DNA of 64,000 nucleotides from Sulfurospirillum halorespirans DSM 13726 (GTDB taxonomy: Bacteria > Campylobacterota > Campylobacteria > Campylobacterales > Sulfurospirillaceae). Shown piece by piece: positions 9,239-17,194 of the stretch; within the stretch, counting starts at the first letter, position 1; each line of letters starts with the position of its first letter. Where the stretch lies: assembly GCF_001723605.1 (NCBI RefSeq), contig NZ_CP017111.1, positions 744,001 to 808,000 on the forward strand, read 5' to 3'. Made by a program: the position numbers and the translations under genes. Below the pieces are notes generated by a model. The model saw nothing but the letters and a program-made list of their open reading frames with translations, was not told the DNA's origin and ran no database searches.

Positions 9239-10248
9239 TGAGATACGCAAAAATTGTTTTTTCACTTTTGGCTTTACTATTGGTTGTCAGCGGTTGTGGC
9301 ACAAAACGTCAATATTTTGAACCAGAGGCACTTGCTGGTAAAGTAAGTTATGATGGCTCTTTGCCAGGTTCAATTGTGGATGCAGTACGAGATGGTGCAA
9401 CACTCTCTAATGGTCAAGTCATTACCAAAAAAGGGCTTTCAAATGTTCTTTTACCTGAAGGTTTTGTCTACCTGGGTGAAGATCAAGGGCGCTATGTTGC
9501 TGCATCGAAATGCGGCGCTTTGCAAATTGTTGATGCGTCTAAAAAAGTGCTTTTCACCAAAGAGTGTAGCGTTTCTGTCGCTTCTGCTTCGCTAAAAGCC
9601 AATATCCTAGCACTTGTTTTAGGTTCCAACGAACTTATTTTGATTGACATTAACGATGGCAAAGAGATGATGCATCTTAAACAAGACAACGTTTATGTGC
9701 TTGATTCTCGTATCGCGGCACCTTATTTCTTGGGCGACTTAATCGTTTTCCCAACCTTGGATGGCAAGCTTGTGATCGTGGATGCGCAAAGCAAAAAACC
9801 GATTCGTGATGTTGTGGTCAGCAATGAAAAGTTCTTTGGCAACATCATCTACCTTCAAGTTTTAGGCGATCGTTTGGTGGCTGCAACGAAGAGCAAAGTG
9901 GTTTCCATCAGTCCTAAATCCATCAGTTTCCTTGAAAAAGAGGTCAAAGATGTGATCGTACTTGAAAATCGCATTTTTGTCTTCACCAAAGACGGGCGTG
10001 TCATTTTAGCCGATGCAGATCTTAGAGTCATTAAAGAGCGTAAATTCCCATTTGCAACGTTTGCTGGAACTATTTATGGTGACTTTATCTATATGATCGA
10101 AAAAGGTGGTTATGTGATTGCGACCGATTTAGATCTTGTCTCAACCAACGTGTATAAACTTCCCGATGAAATTGAGAGCCACATCTTTACAACAGGTGAT
10201 GCGCTTTACTATAAAGATCATTTCTTCAAACTCAATCGTAAAAAATAG
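9238..10248 (+). CDS. BamB-like beta-propeller lipoprotein
   Basis: A 336-residue lipoprotein. The signal peptide MRYAKIVFSLLALLLVV ends in lipobox VSGC (Cys at about 20). The rest shows repeated short strands with DG/D turns (DGKLVIVDAQ, DGRVILADAD, IYGDFIYMIEKGGYVIATD), consistent with a PQQ-type propeller such as outer-membrane assembly factor BamB. It is shorter than E. coli BamB. A YfgM-like gene sits immediately upstream as in E. coli. I rate the lipoprotein call as firm and the BamB equivalence as inference. Confidence 0.62.
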   Translation: MRYAKIVFSLLALLLVVSGCGTKRQYFEPEALAGKVSYDGSLPGSIVDAVRDGATLSNGQVITKKGLSNVLLPEGFVYLGEDQGRYVAASKCGALQIVDASKKVLFTKECSVSVASASLKANILALVLGSNELILIDINDGKEMMHLKQDNVYVLDSRIAAPYFLGDLIVFPTLDGKLVIVDAQSKKPIRDVVVSNEKFFGNIIYLQVLGDRLVAATKSKVVSISPKSISFLEKEVKDVIVLENRIFVFTKDGRVILADADLRVIKERKFPFATFAGTIYGDFIYMIEKGGYVIATDLDLVSTNVYKLPDEIESHIFTTGDALYYKDHFFKLNRKK

Positions 10249-10269
10249 GAATTGGGTTGTGTTACCATC

Positions 10270-10605
10270 ATGAAAGAGATGTTAGAGCGCATTTGTTGCA
10301 AGCAGGTCGTTTTTACATCTCTGGAAGTGGTGGATCCAAAAGTTGTGCTTCATACTCGCAAAAAACTCGCTATTTTTAGTGGCGTAGACCCAAAATCGTT
10401 TTACCATCTTATTTTTCGTATTGAACAAAAGAGCCGATTTTTACGCAAACATGTTGATGAAATGGCTGAACTTTGTAAGGCTTTAGAGTTACATGTAAAG
10501 CATACCTATAAGTATAAACACCTGCTTCTTAATGCGCCTTTGTGCTCTAAAGCGGCCCTTGTGCTTCAAGAAAATGGTTGGAAGGTTTATAATGATTTTA
10601 TGTGA
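10270..10605 (+). CDS. Conserved hypothetical protein
   Basis: About 111 residues, rich in Lys/Leu/Cys, without a signal peptide or membrane segment. I do not recognise a domain. The start is uncertain: ATG at 10270 is taken here, while an in-frame TTG at 10252 sits almost on top of an AGGA and seems too close. The 3' end overlaps the coaX start by 14 nt, so the two are probably coupled. One TTACATGTAA palindrome lies inside at 10489-10498 (Leu-His-Val). Confidence 0.6.
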   Translation: MKEMLERICCKQVVFTSLEVVDPKVVLHTRKKLAIFSGVDPKSFYHLIFRIEQKSRFLRKHVDEMAELCKALELHVKHTYKYKHLLLNAPLCSKAALVLQENGWKVYNDFM

Positions 10606-11218
10606 TATTGGAAATTCCAATGCTGATTTTTACCAAGATGGTAAAGTGTGGAGCATGTCTCACAAACAATTTAAAGAGTTTTCAACCCAAGAGCGTGTCT
10701 ATTATATTTGTGTGAACGACGCCCTTAAGAGTTGGTTGCAAGGAAGAAATCATTTTATTGATTTGGAGCCTTATTTTGAATTTGACACGATTTACCAAGG
10801 GATGGGGATTGATCGTATTGCGGCATGTTGTACGATTGAAGATGGGATGATTGTCGATGCGGGCAGTGCTATAACGGTCGACATTATGTCAGGAGGGATG
10901 CACTTGGGCGGTTTTATTCTTCCAGGTCTTGGGGCGTATGAGAAGTGTTATGCTTCAATTTCGCCACGTCTTAACTTACCCGTCAATCCAAGCATCGCGC
11001 TGGATGCCTTACCTCAAAAAACAAACGATGCGATTTCGTATGGCGTGGTTAAGTCGATTATCATGCTTTTGGAAGTTACATGTAAAGATAAACGCATCTT
11101 CTTTTTAGGAGGAGACGGCAAATTTTTCTCTAAATTTTTTAGCAATGCGGTTTTTGATCGAACGCTGATTTTTAGAGGAATGCTTAAAACCATTAAAGAG
11201 GCACATTTAGAACAGTAG
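10592..11218 (+). CDS. coaX: Type III pantothenate kinase
   Basis: Phosphorylates pantothenate, the first step of CoA synthesis. The 208-residue protein starts MILCDIGNSNADF, the CoaX nucleotide-binding opening (DIGNS), and contains the GMGIDRIAA and VDAGSAITVDI motifs that hold catalytic and phosphate-binding residues. ATG 10592 is preferred over an upstream in-frame ATG because GGAAGG lies six nt before it and the protein then begins at the family N-terminus. Length matches the short CoaX of Campylobacter. A TTACATGTAA palindrome is at 11076-11085 (Val-Thr-Cys-Lys). Confidence 0.93.
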   Translation: MILCDIGNSNADFYQDGKVWSMSHKQFKEFSTQERVYYICVNDALKSWLQGRNHFIDLEPYFEFDTIYQGMGIDRIAACCTIEDGMIVDAGSAITVDIMSGGMHLGGFILPGLGAYEKCYASISPRLNLPVNPSIALDALPQKTNDAISYGVVKSIIMLLEVTCKDKRIFFLGGDGKFFSKFFSNAVFDRTLIFRGMLKTIKEAHLEQ

Positions 11219-11235
11219 AAATTTTTCTGCCTCGT

Positions 11236-11303
11236 CAGTGGCAAGCTTTAGTGCCACAGCGGCTGAGCGTAGGTTTTTAGGCTTTGCCTAAAAACCGTGA
11301 TAA
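11236..11303 (+). ncRNA. Candidate structured RNA element, diverged copy 3 (before hisG)
   Basis: Between coaX and hisG, GTGGCA-AGCTTTA-TGCCAC forms a hairpin whose loop and arms resemble hairpin 3 of copies 1 and 2. After GAGCGTAG comes GTTTTTAGGC-TTTG-CCTAAAAAC and CGTG, matching the final hairpin and its flanks. The first two hairpins are absent. It is weaker evidence than the other two copies, but again lies directly before a co-directional gene. Confidence 0.35.
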
Positions 11304-11326
11304 AAATAGAACAGTAAAGGACTCAA

Positions 11327-11947
11327 ATGTTAACAGTGGCATTGCCAAAAGGTAGAATTGCAGAAGAGACGTTGGAAATTTTTGAAAAAATTTTTGGAAC
11401 CGCGTTTCGTTTTGATGATCGTAAATTAATCTTAGAAGCCGATGGTTTTCGTTTTTTATTGGTGCGAAATCAAGATGTTCCTGCGTATGTTTTGCATCAA
11501 TCGGCAGACATTGGTGTGGTGGGCTTGGATGTTTTGGAAGAGAAAGATGAAGATCTTCTGCGATTGCTTGATCTTGGCATTGGCAAATGCAAAGTCTGTG
11601 TGGGCATTCAAGAGGGCAAAGAGATCGATTACAGCGCTCCTGAGCTTAAAGTCGCTACCAAAATGACCAATATTGCTCAAAAATATTTTTCAAAAAAAGC
11701 GATGCCTGTGAATATTATTAAACTCTATGGTTCGATCGAATTAGCACCACTTGTGGGACTTTCGGATGTGATTGTGGATATTGTTGAAACGGGAAGCACC
11801 ATGAAGCAAAATGGGCTTAAAGTGGTTGAGACCATTTTGGATTCATCGGCGTATTTGATTGCAAATAAAAACAGCTTTATTGAGAAAAAAGAGGAAATTA
11901 CGTCGTTGTATCACCATATCAATGAGGTGATTCACCAAGGTTGCTGA
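11327..11947 (+). CDS. hisG: ATP phosphoribosyltransferase, short form
   Basis: Catalyses the first step of histidine synthesis, joining ATP and PRPP. At 206 residues it lacks the C-terminal regulatory ACT-like domain and is the HisG(S) type, which needs the HisRS-like partner HisZ; no hisZ is in the window. Family motifs include LPKGRIAEETLEIFEK at the start, the ADIGVVGLDVLEE segment and the PRPP-binding VDIVETGSTMKQNGL. It stands alone, convergent with the response regulator gene whose stop directly follows. Confidence 0.95.
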   Translation: MLTVALPKGRIAEETLEIFEKIFGTAFRFDDRKLILEADGFRFLLVRNQDVPAYVLHQSADIGVVGLDVLEEKDEDLLRLLDLGIGKCKVCVGIQEGKEIDYSAPELKVATKMTNIAQKYFSKKAMPVNIIKLYGSIELAPLVGLSDVIVDIVETGSTMKQNGLKVVETILDSSAYLIANKNSFIEKKEEITSLYHHINEVIHQGC

Positions 11948-12328
11948 TCAATAAAGATCAGCAACCTTAGCGATTTTACTGCTTAAGTCATGCTCACGAA
12001 TAGGCTTGACTAAAAAATCAAATGCCCCATGTTCAAAGGCTTCATGTTTGCGTGTCTCATCGGTTGTTAAAACAATGACAGGAAGCTTTTTGAACTCATT
12101 CATGGATTGGATATTGGTAAGAAACTCAATGCCATCCATAACAGGCATCTTAATATCAAGAAGCACCAAATCAATATCACCTTGCGTTTTTAACAGGTTA
12201 ATGGCATCAAGCCCATTGGTTGCTTCGATGATAATGCCTACATTAACATTTTTACGTAACATAGAGCTGATCAATTTTAGATTAATGAAATCATCATCAA
12301 CCGCTAGGATTTTTAACTGTTTTTCCAT
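11948..12328 (-). CDS. CheY-like single-domain response regulator
   Basis: A 126-residue receiver domain with no output domain. Acidic pocket DDD near 16-18, phosphoacceptor Asp in LVLLDIKMPVMDG (about 58), Thr in VLTTDE and Lys in FLVKPI are all present, so it should be phosphorylatable. It starts 12 nt after the hybrid kinase stop on the same strand. It is probably the terminal or shuttle receiver of the phosphorelay encoded by 11948-17133. Confidence 0.88.
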   Translation of the reverse strand: MEKQLKILAVDDDFINLKLISSMLRKNVNVGIIIEATNGLDAINLLKTQGDIDLVLLDIKMPVMDGIEFLTNIQSMNEFKKLPVIVLTTDETRKHEAFEHGAFDFLVKPIREHDLSSKIAKVADLY

Positions 12329-12340
12329 ATATTTTGCCTT

Positions 12341-15300
12341 TTAAATAAACGTGTGAATCAGGATTTCAAGCTCTTTTTTACTAATTTGGTTTGGTAAAAT
12401 AGCATCAAAGGCAGCAGAACTATCGTGGTTTTTCTCTTTAGGATCAATAAACATAATGGTATGAATCTTTCCTGCGTTGTGTTGCTCAGTGATGGCATGA
12501 ATCCATGCTAAAAACGTCTCAGTATCGTCTAAAAGCATCTCTTTATCAAATAAGACAATCTTACACTGTTTGGACTCAATTTTTTGTTTGAACTCATTAT
12601 ACGAGCTCGCCGCTTCAACATGCTCACACATTTTACTCAAAACACTGGTAAAAATTTTGGTTTCAATTGGACTCTTTTTCAAGACTAAAACATCAAGCAG
12701 TTCCAAGGGTGATGAAGCGACCTTATCAGTGCTTAAAGGCTCTGATTCACTAGGCGTGATAGCGACTTCATCGTGTACGGGTTGTAGTGCTACAGGCTCG
12801 ATTTTTTCCTCTTCTAATACAGGTGCTTTCGCTTCTGTAACGTTCTCTTGAGCAGAGTAATCGATCTTGTCTTGAATGAAGACGTTGAGAATACTGATGA
12901 TGCTCTCTTTCTTAATCGGTTTGGTGATGTACTCATCCAAGCCTTCTTTCATAAAGCGTTCACGATCGCCCTTAAGCGCATTGGCGGTAATGGCAACAAT
13001 AGGCGTATGGGTGAGGTGATTTTTCTCTTCGTACTCTAAAATTTTATGCGTCGCTTCGATACCATCCATAACTGGCATCGCAATATCCATAAAGATCATA
13101 TCAAACGTCTCATTGCGTCTACGCTCTAAGGCTTGAAGTCCATTGGGGACAATGGTAATGTTCAGCCCTAAATCTTCGAGGGTTCTACGAATCAGTTTTT
13201 GGTTGATCTCATTGTCTTCCGCGACCAAGACATTGGCTTTAAACTTTTTACCAAAGGTTGCTTTTTGAACCGGTTGTGGTTGAATGTGATCTTCTTTAGC
13301 CGGTAAAAATTCACGTTTTGCCTCTAAGGCTTTAACGAGTTTTGAGACATTGATAGGCTCGTAAATTGGGGTGATGTATTTGGTATTGTATTCGTTGTAT
13401 TTGGATTGCTGTGACGATTTGAAGATTAAAATAATAGGCAATTTAATCTTTTTATACTCTTCAAGCTCCTCTTTCGTGAGGTTGTTGTAATCCGCCACAA
13501 TAATGTTACTGCCTGCTTTAAAGATCAGATTTTTAAGCGCTGGAAAATCGGTATAGTATTTGGCATGGGCACCAAAATAGGTAAAGTAGTCGTACATAAA
13601 TTCGGTATGCGCTTTGGCACTGTTCAGTGGTGCATACAGCGCACAGTTAAAGTCACTAAAGTGGTCTTTGTAATCGGTTCCGCTAGCGGTGGATTCAAGA
13701 AGATCCAGTACAAAGAAGAAGCGGCTTCCTTTGCCTTCTTCACTCTCCACTTCCAAGCGACTTCCCATAAGCGCAATGTACTTTGAAGAGATCGTAAGAC
13801 CAAGTCCTGTGCCTCCAAATTTACGCGTAATGGTCGAATCGGCTTGGTTAAAGGCGTCAAAAATACCTTCGATTTTATCGTGGTGAATACCAATACCCGA
13901 GTCTTGAACGCTAAAGAGAACGCGTGCTTTATCCAAAGGCGCGTTGCTTAAGCGTTTAATTTCAACCGTAATTTGACCGTTATTGGGGGTAAATTTAACC
14001 GCGTTACTCATAAGGTTAATCAAAACCTCTTTGACTTTAACCGCGTCACCTTTGAGGTAATTGTGCAGACTTGGATCAATGTACAAAGAGAGCTGAATAT
14101 TTTTCTCAGCCGCTTTGGGTCCATACACTTCAACGGCATTTTCAAACTCATCAATAGGCGAGAAGAGAATCTCATCAATCTCGATTTTATTACTCTCTAC
14201 TTTAGAAAGATCCAAGATATTATTGATAATCGCTAAAAGGTTTTCAGAACTTTTTTCAATAACATCCACAAATTCACGCTTCTCTTCATCCAAATCAGAA
14301 TTTCTAAGCAGTTCCGTAAATCCGATAATACCATTCAGTGGTGTTCTGATTTCATGACTCATATTCGCCAAGAAGATACTTTTGGCAGCACTGGCCTCTT
14401 CGGCGTTTTGTTTCTCTTTGGCAATATTTTCAATCGCCTTATCGATAATGGCGTAGGCGACGTTCATACCCTCCGCCGTATTGAAATCAACCTTTTCTTT
14501 GGTATCGGCAAGCTCTTCAACGCGTGTAAAGATGTTTTCAAGCCCTTGCACGTTCTTTCTAAATTGCCCTGAGAGTCCAAAACCTAAGAACATTAAGACA
14601 ATGGAGATAATCCATGTAAGACCTGCTCCAATGAGTTGTCCGATGTTTTGATTGTCGTAGTTGTGCTCTTGTGCATTTAAAGAGGCACTAATGATTTGTG
14701 CTGATTTATCAAGGATGTCAATTTTTTTTGTCAGAAGCCCAAACCACAGTGTCGGGTCAATCAGATACTCACCCGTTTGTGCCGCGGCAATCAGCTCAGC
14801 TTTAACTTGTGTGATCTCCTCTTCAAGTTTGACATTATCAGGCTGTTTGTAGAGCGTTTCGATCTGAGAACGTGTTGAGGCATCGTTAATCGTTGTATGA
14901 TCAAAACTACTGGACGTTCCAAATATCGTGATCCAAATTTCGAGCTCTTTTGGGCTAAAGGGGACATATTGGCTCAAGATTTTAGAAACAAATCCACGCT
15001 CTTGTCCAAGAGATTCGATGTTTTTATAAACCGTAACCAAAGAGTAGGTAAGGTTTGAAATATTGGAATTGGTGTCAATCGTGCCGATCGTTTCAAGCTC
15101 TTTAAGAAGAAAAATGTTGATTTGACTGTAGTAATCAAAGAACATTTTATTAAAATCAATGGCAAAACTATCGACAGCTTGGCGCATTTCAACAATTTTG
15201 GTAATGTAGGTAATCACGTTTTTAATGTTGGGTGTTACCTCGTGCGTTTGGTAAAAATCATGAAACGCTTTGATGGATTTATTGACCCCAGCGCGTTGCT

Positions 15301-15544
15301 CTTGAAGTGCCTCTTTGGCAATACTTCCTTGACTGGAAAGGTACGATGCACTGAGCCCTCTTTCTTTGGCGAGTTCAATGGAGAGTGAACTTAGAACCTT
15401 GGTACTCTCTATCTTGTTTTTGAGTGTCAGTGTTGTATCGAATTGACTGTACGATAAAAAGAGAAAATAACTTGAAAAGATAAAAAGAATAATCAAGGGG
15501 TATTGGCTGATAAGTCGTAACGTATGTTGCGTCGTTAATTTCAT
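12341..15544 (-). CDS. Hybrid sensor histidine kinase with NIT (nitrate/nitrite-sensing) domain
   Basis: A 1067-residue membrane kinase. Order: TM1 (about 15-33); a helical periplasmic domain (40-295) with SIELAKERGLSASYL and a second LGQERGFVSKIL motif, characteristic of NIT domains; TM2 (about 304-325); HisKA with SHEIRTPLNG (phospho-His 397); HATPase; a degenerate receiver (about 625-745); a canonical receiver with VLVAEDNEINQ and FMDIAMPVMDG; and a second degenerate receiver at the C-terminus. It likely senses nitrate, nitrite or a related anion and feeds the phosphorelay with the adjacent CheY-like and HPt-like genes. The signal itself is inferred from the family. Confidence 0.88.
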   Translation of the reverse strand: MKLTTQHTLRLISQYPLIILFIFSSYFLFLSYSQFDTTLTLKNKIESTKVLSSLSIELAKERGLSASYLSSQGSIAKEALQEQRAGVNKSIKAFHDFYQTHEVTPNIKNVITYITKIVEMRQAVDSFAIDFNKMFFDYYSQINIFLLKELETIGTIDTNSNISNLTYSLVTVYKNIESLGQERGFVSKILSQYVPFSPKELEIWITIFGTSSSFDHTTINDASTRSQIETLYKQPDNVKLEEEITQVKAELIAAAQTGEYLIDPTLWFGLLTKKIDILDKSAQIISASLNAQEHNYDNQNIGQLIGAGLTWIISIVLMFLGFGLSGQFRKNVQGLENIFTRVEELADTKEKVDFNTAEGMNVAYAIIDKAIENIAKEKQNAEEASAAKSIFLANMSHEIRTPLNGIIGFTELLRNSDLDEEKREFVDVIEKSSENLLAIINNILDLSKVESNKIEIDEILFSPIDEFENAVEVYGPKAAEKNIQLSLYIDPSLHNYLKGDAVKVKEVLINLMSNAVKFTPNNGQITVEIKRLSNAPLDKARVLFSVQDSGIGIHHDKIEGIFDAFNQADSTITRKFGGTGLGLTISSKYIALMGSRLEVESEEGKGSRFFFVLDLLESTASGTDYKDHFSDFNCALYAPLNSAKAHTEFMYDYFTYFGAHAKYYTDFPALKNLIFKAGSNIIVADYNNLTKEELEEYKKIKLPIILIFKSSQQSKYNEYNTKYITPIYEPINVSKLVKALEAKREFLPAKEDHIQPQPVQKATFGKKFKANVLVAEDNEINQKLIRRTLEDLGLNITIVPNGLQALERRRNETFDMIFMDIAMPVMDGIEATHKILEYEEKNHLTHTPIVAITANALKGDRERFMKEGLDEYITKPIKKESIISILNVFIQDKIDYSAQENVTEAKAPVLEEEKIEPVALQPVHDEVAITPSESEPLSTDKVASSPLELLDVLVLKKSPIETKIFTSVLSKMCEHVEAASSYNEFKQKIESKQCKIVLFDKEMLLDDTETFLAWIHAITEQHNAGKIHTIMFIDPKEKNHDSSAAFDAILPNQISKKELEILIHTFI

Positions 15545-15559
15545 GGTCGGCGTCCTTTA

Positions 15560-15958
15560 TTAACTGTTAATAAGTATGTTGTAAGCAGAGGCGATCTCTT
15601 TACATGTAACGCTCTCTTTGGCTCCTTGGTTGAGGAGTAAAACCGCATCATCATGCTTGATTTTATTTTTGAGATAGGCTTCGGCAAGGTAGCATTTTGC
15701 CTTGATATTGCCTTTCATCACCGCTTGTTCTAAGTAGGGAATCGCAAGCGAAGCATTGGCTTCCATCCCTTCACCGTACAGATACATTTTACCGAGGTAG
15801 AAGTAGCCTTGAATGGCATTCTCTTTTTTAATGGAGAGCTCAAAAAGCTCTTTGGCTTGGGCGTAGTGACCTGCTTTGTACGCCAAGGTTGCATCGCGAA
15901 AATGATCGGCAAACAGGGGTGAAAGCAGCAGCAAAAAAACGAGGAAAAATTTGATCAT
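15560..15958 (-). CDS. Secreted Sel1/TPR-repeat protein
   Basis: A 132-residue protein with a cleavable signal peptide (MIKFFLVFLLLLSPLFA) and two to three Sel1-like helical repeats (for example AIQGYFYLGKMYLYGEGME and KAKCYLAEAYLKN). Sel1 repeats mediate protein contacts in the periplasm. Its start overlaps the HPt-like gene stop by 4 nt, placing it in the phosphorelay operon ahead of the NIT kinase. No enzymatic motif is seen. TTACATGTAA occurs at 15600-15609. Confidence 0.7.
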   Translation of the reverse strand: MIKFFLVFLLLLSPLFADHFRDATLAYKAGHYAQAKELFELSIKKENAIQGYFYLGKMYLYGEGMEANASLAIPYLEQAVMKGNIKAKCYLAEAYLKNKIKHDDAVLLLNQGAKESVTCKEIASAYNILINS

Positions 15959-17133
15959 AGAACATTCTCCTTAAAGTGTGAAACGGCTTTTTGGAGGGAT
16001 TGGAGTGTGTGTAAAATCTCCTCTTTCGTGTCAAAATCCAAACTGGTTTCTAGGTGTTCAAACTGGTGGAACAAAGAGAGAATTTGAAGATGAAGCGCAA
16101 CACTTTTAAGGTGTGAAATCTCCTCTTTGGCCTGATGGCGGTTATTGGCATTGATGGCGTCTTTTAGCCGTGGTAAACTGGTATCTAAAGAGATCACATA
16201 CTCTTCAATGATTTGCGCTAACGTGCTGATATCAAGCCCTAACTCTTCGGCACACTCTGAGAGGTCAAAGGTTTCTTCTTCCACCAAAGGTGTGACATCT
16301 GATGGTGCGCGCAACTCCTCTACATGTAACGTTGGATCGTCCAAAAGATCTTCCACTTGATCTTCAGGATAAAACTCCACGGGAGCTGTAAAATCAAGAT
16401 CGTGAAGTGTAATTTGATCAATCGAATGGTACGCTTCTGGCGTCTCTTCCACGATCTTTGGCGCTTTGTCTTCTTTGGGTTCATCAAGAATCGTATGGTC
16501 AAATTTGAGTTTAAAATCAAAGGTGTCTTCCAAAAGTGGGGCAGAAGTATTGAGTTTAAAGTCTTGAGCCGCTTCTGTCTCAGACAGTGAAATCATCGGT
16601 GTCGGAAGTGAGGCCGTGTAATCCTCTTCAAAAGCCGTTTCCATCGAAGGTTGTGTTGTCTCAAAGCTGATAGGCGCTGTTTGGGCTAATGGTGCTTCTT
16701 CGCTGAAGGACTCTTCATACGAGGTGATCGAAGGGGTGGGCTCTTCAAGCGTTGTGTCAAAATTTTGGGGTGTGTTCATCGAAATAGGAAGGTCACGTTT
16801 AAATGAAGGCGCATTGCTAAGCTCTACGCTGTAAAAAAGCGATGTGTTATTGAGCTCTTTTTGAAGGTAGATTTCATTAATCAAGAGGGAAGATTCAATC
16901 TCTTTACCATTTTTGGTACGGATGAGAACGCGTTTATTGGGTGTGCCACTGTGCTGAGCATAATCGATCCAGCAGAAGTTTTTAAACTTGAAGATGAAGC
17001 CTGGTTTATTGATAAAGAGATCAGCAATGTCGCTATGATAATTACGAAACTCTTCCATGTCTTCGTACCCCAAAAGGTACAACTCTTGGCTCCCCATTCC
17101 CAAAAATAGGCCACTTTTATCGTAAAGTATCAA
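15955..17133 (-). CDS. HPt-like phosphotransfer protein with acidic linker
   Basis: A 392-residue soluble protein. An N-terminal domain (1-95, with GMGSQELYLLGYEDMEEF) of unknown type is followed by a long acidic Pro/Glu/Thr-rich linker (about 110-285) and a C-terminal helical bundle (about 290-392). There ISHLKSVALHL (around residue 338) has the spacing of an HPt box, with His as the candidate phosphoacceptor. Operon position with a hybrid kinase and a CheY-like protein supports the HPt reading. Without a profile search it remains moderate. A one-base variant of the iterated palindrome (CTACATGTAA) is at 16320. Confidence 0.55.
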   Translation of the reverse strand: MILYDKSGLFLGMGSQELYLLGYEDMEEFRNYHSDIADLFINKPGFIFKFKNFCWIDYAQHSGTPNKRVLIRTKNGKEIESSLLINEIYLQKELNNTSLFYSVELSNAPSFKRDLPISMNTPQNFDTTLEEPTPSITSYEESFSEEAPLAQTAPISFETTQPSMETAFEEDYTASLPTPMISLSETEAAQDFKLNTSAPLLEDTFDFKLKFDHTILDEPKEDKAPKIVEETPEAYHSIDQITLHDLDFTAPVEFYPEDQVEDLLDDPTLHVEELRAPSDVTPLVEEETFDLSECAEELGLDISTLAQIIEEYVISLDTSLPRLKDAINANNRHQAKEEISHLKSVALHLQILSLFHQFEHLETSLDFDTKEEILHTLQSLQKAVSHFKENVL

Positions 17134-17194
17134 ATCACGATCCTTTAATGAACGTTAAAAAGTCAATTTTAACTCACTTATACTTAAAACTAAC

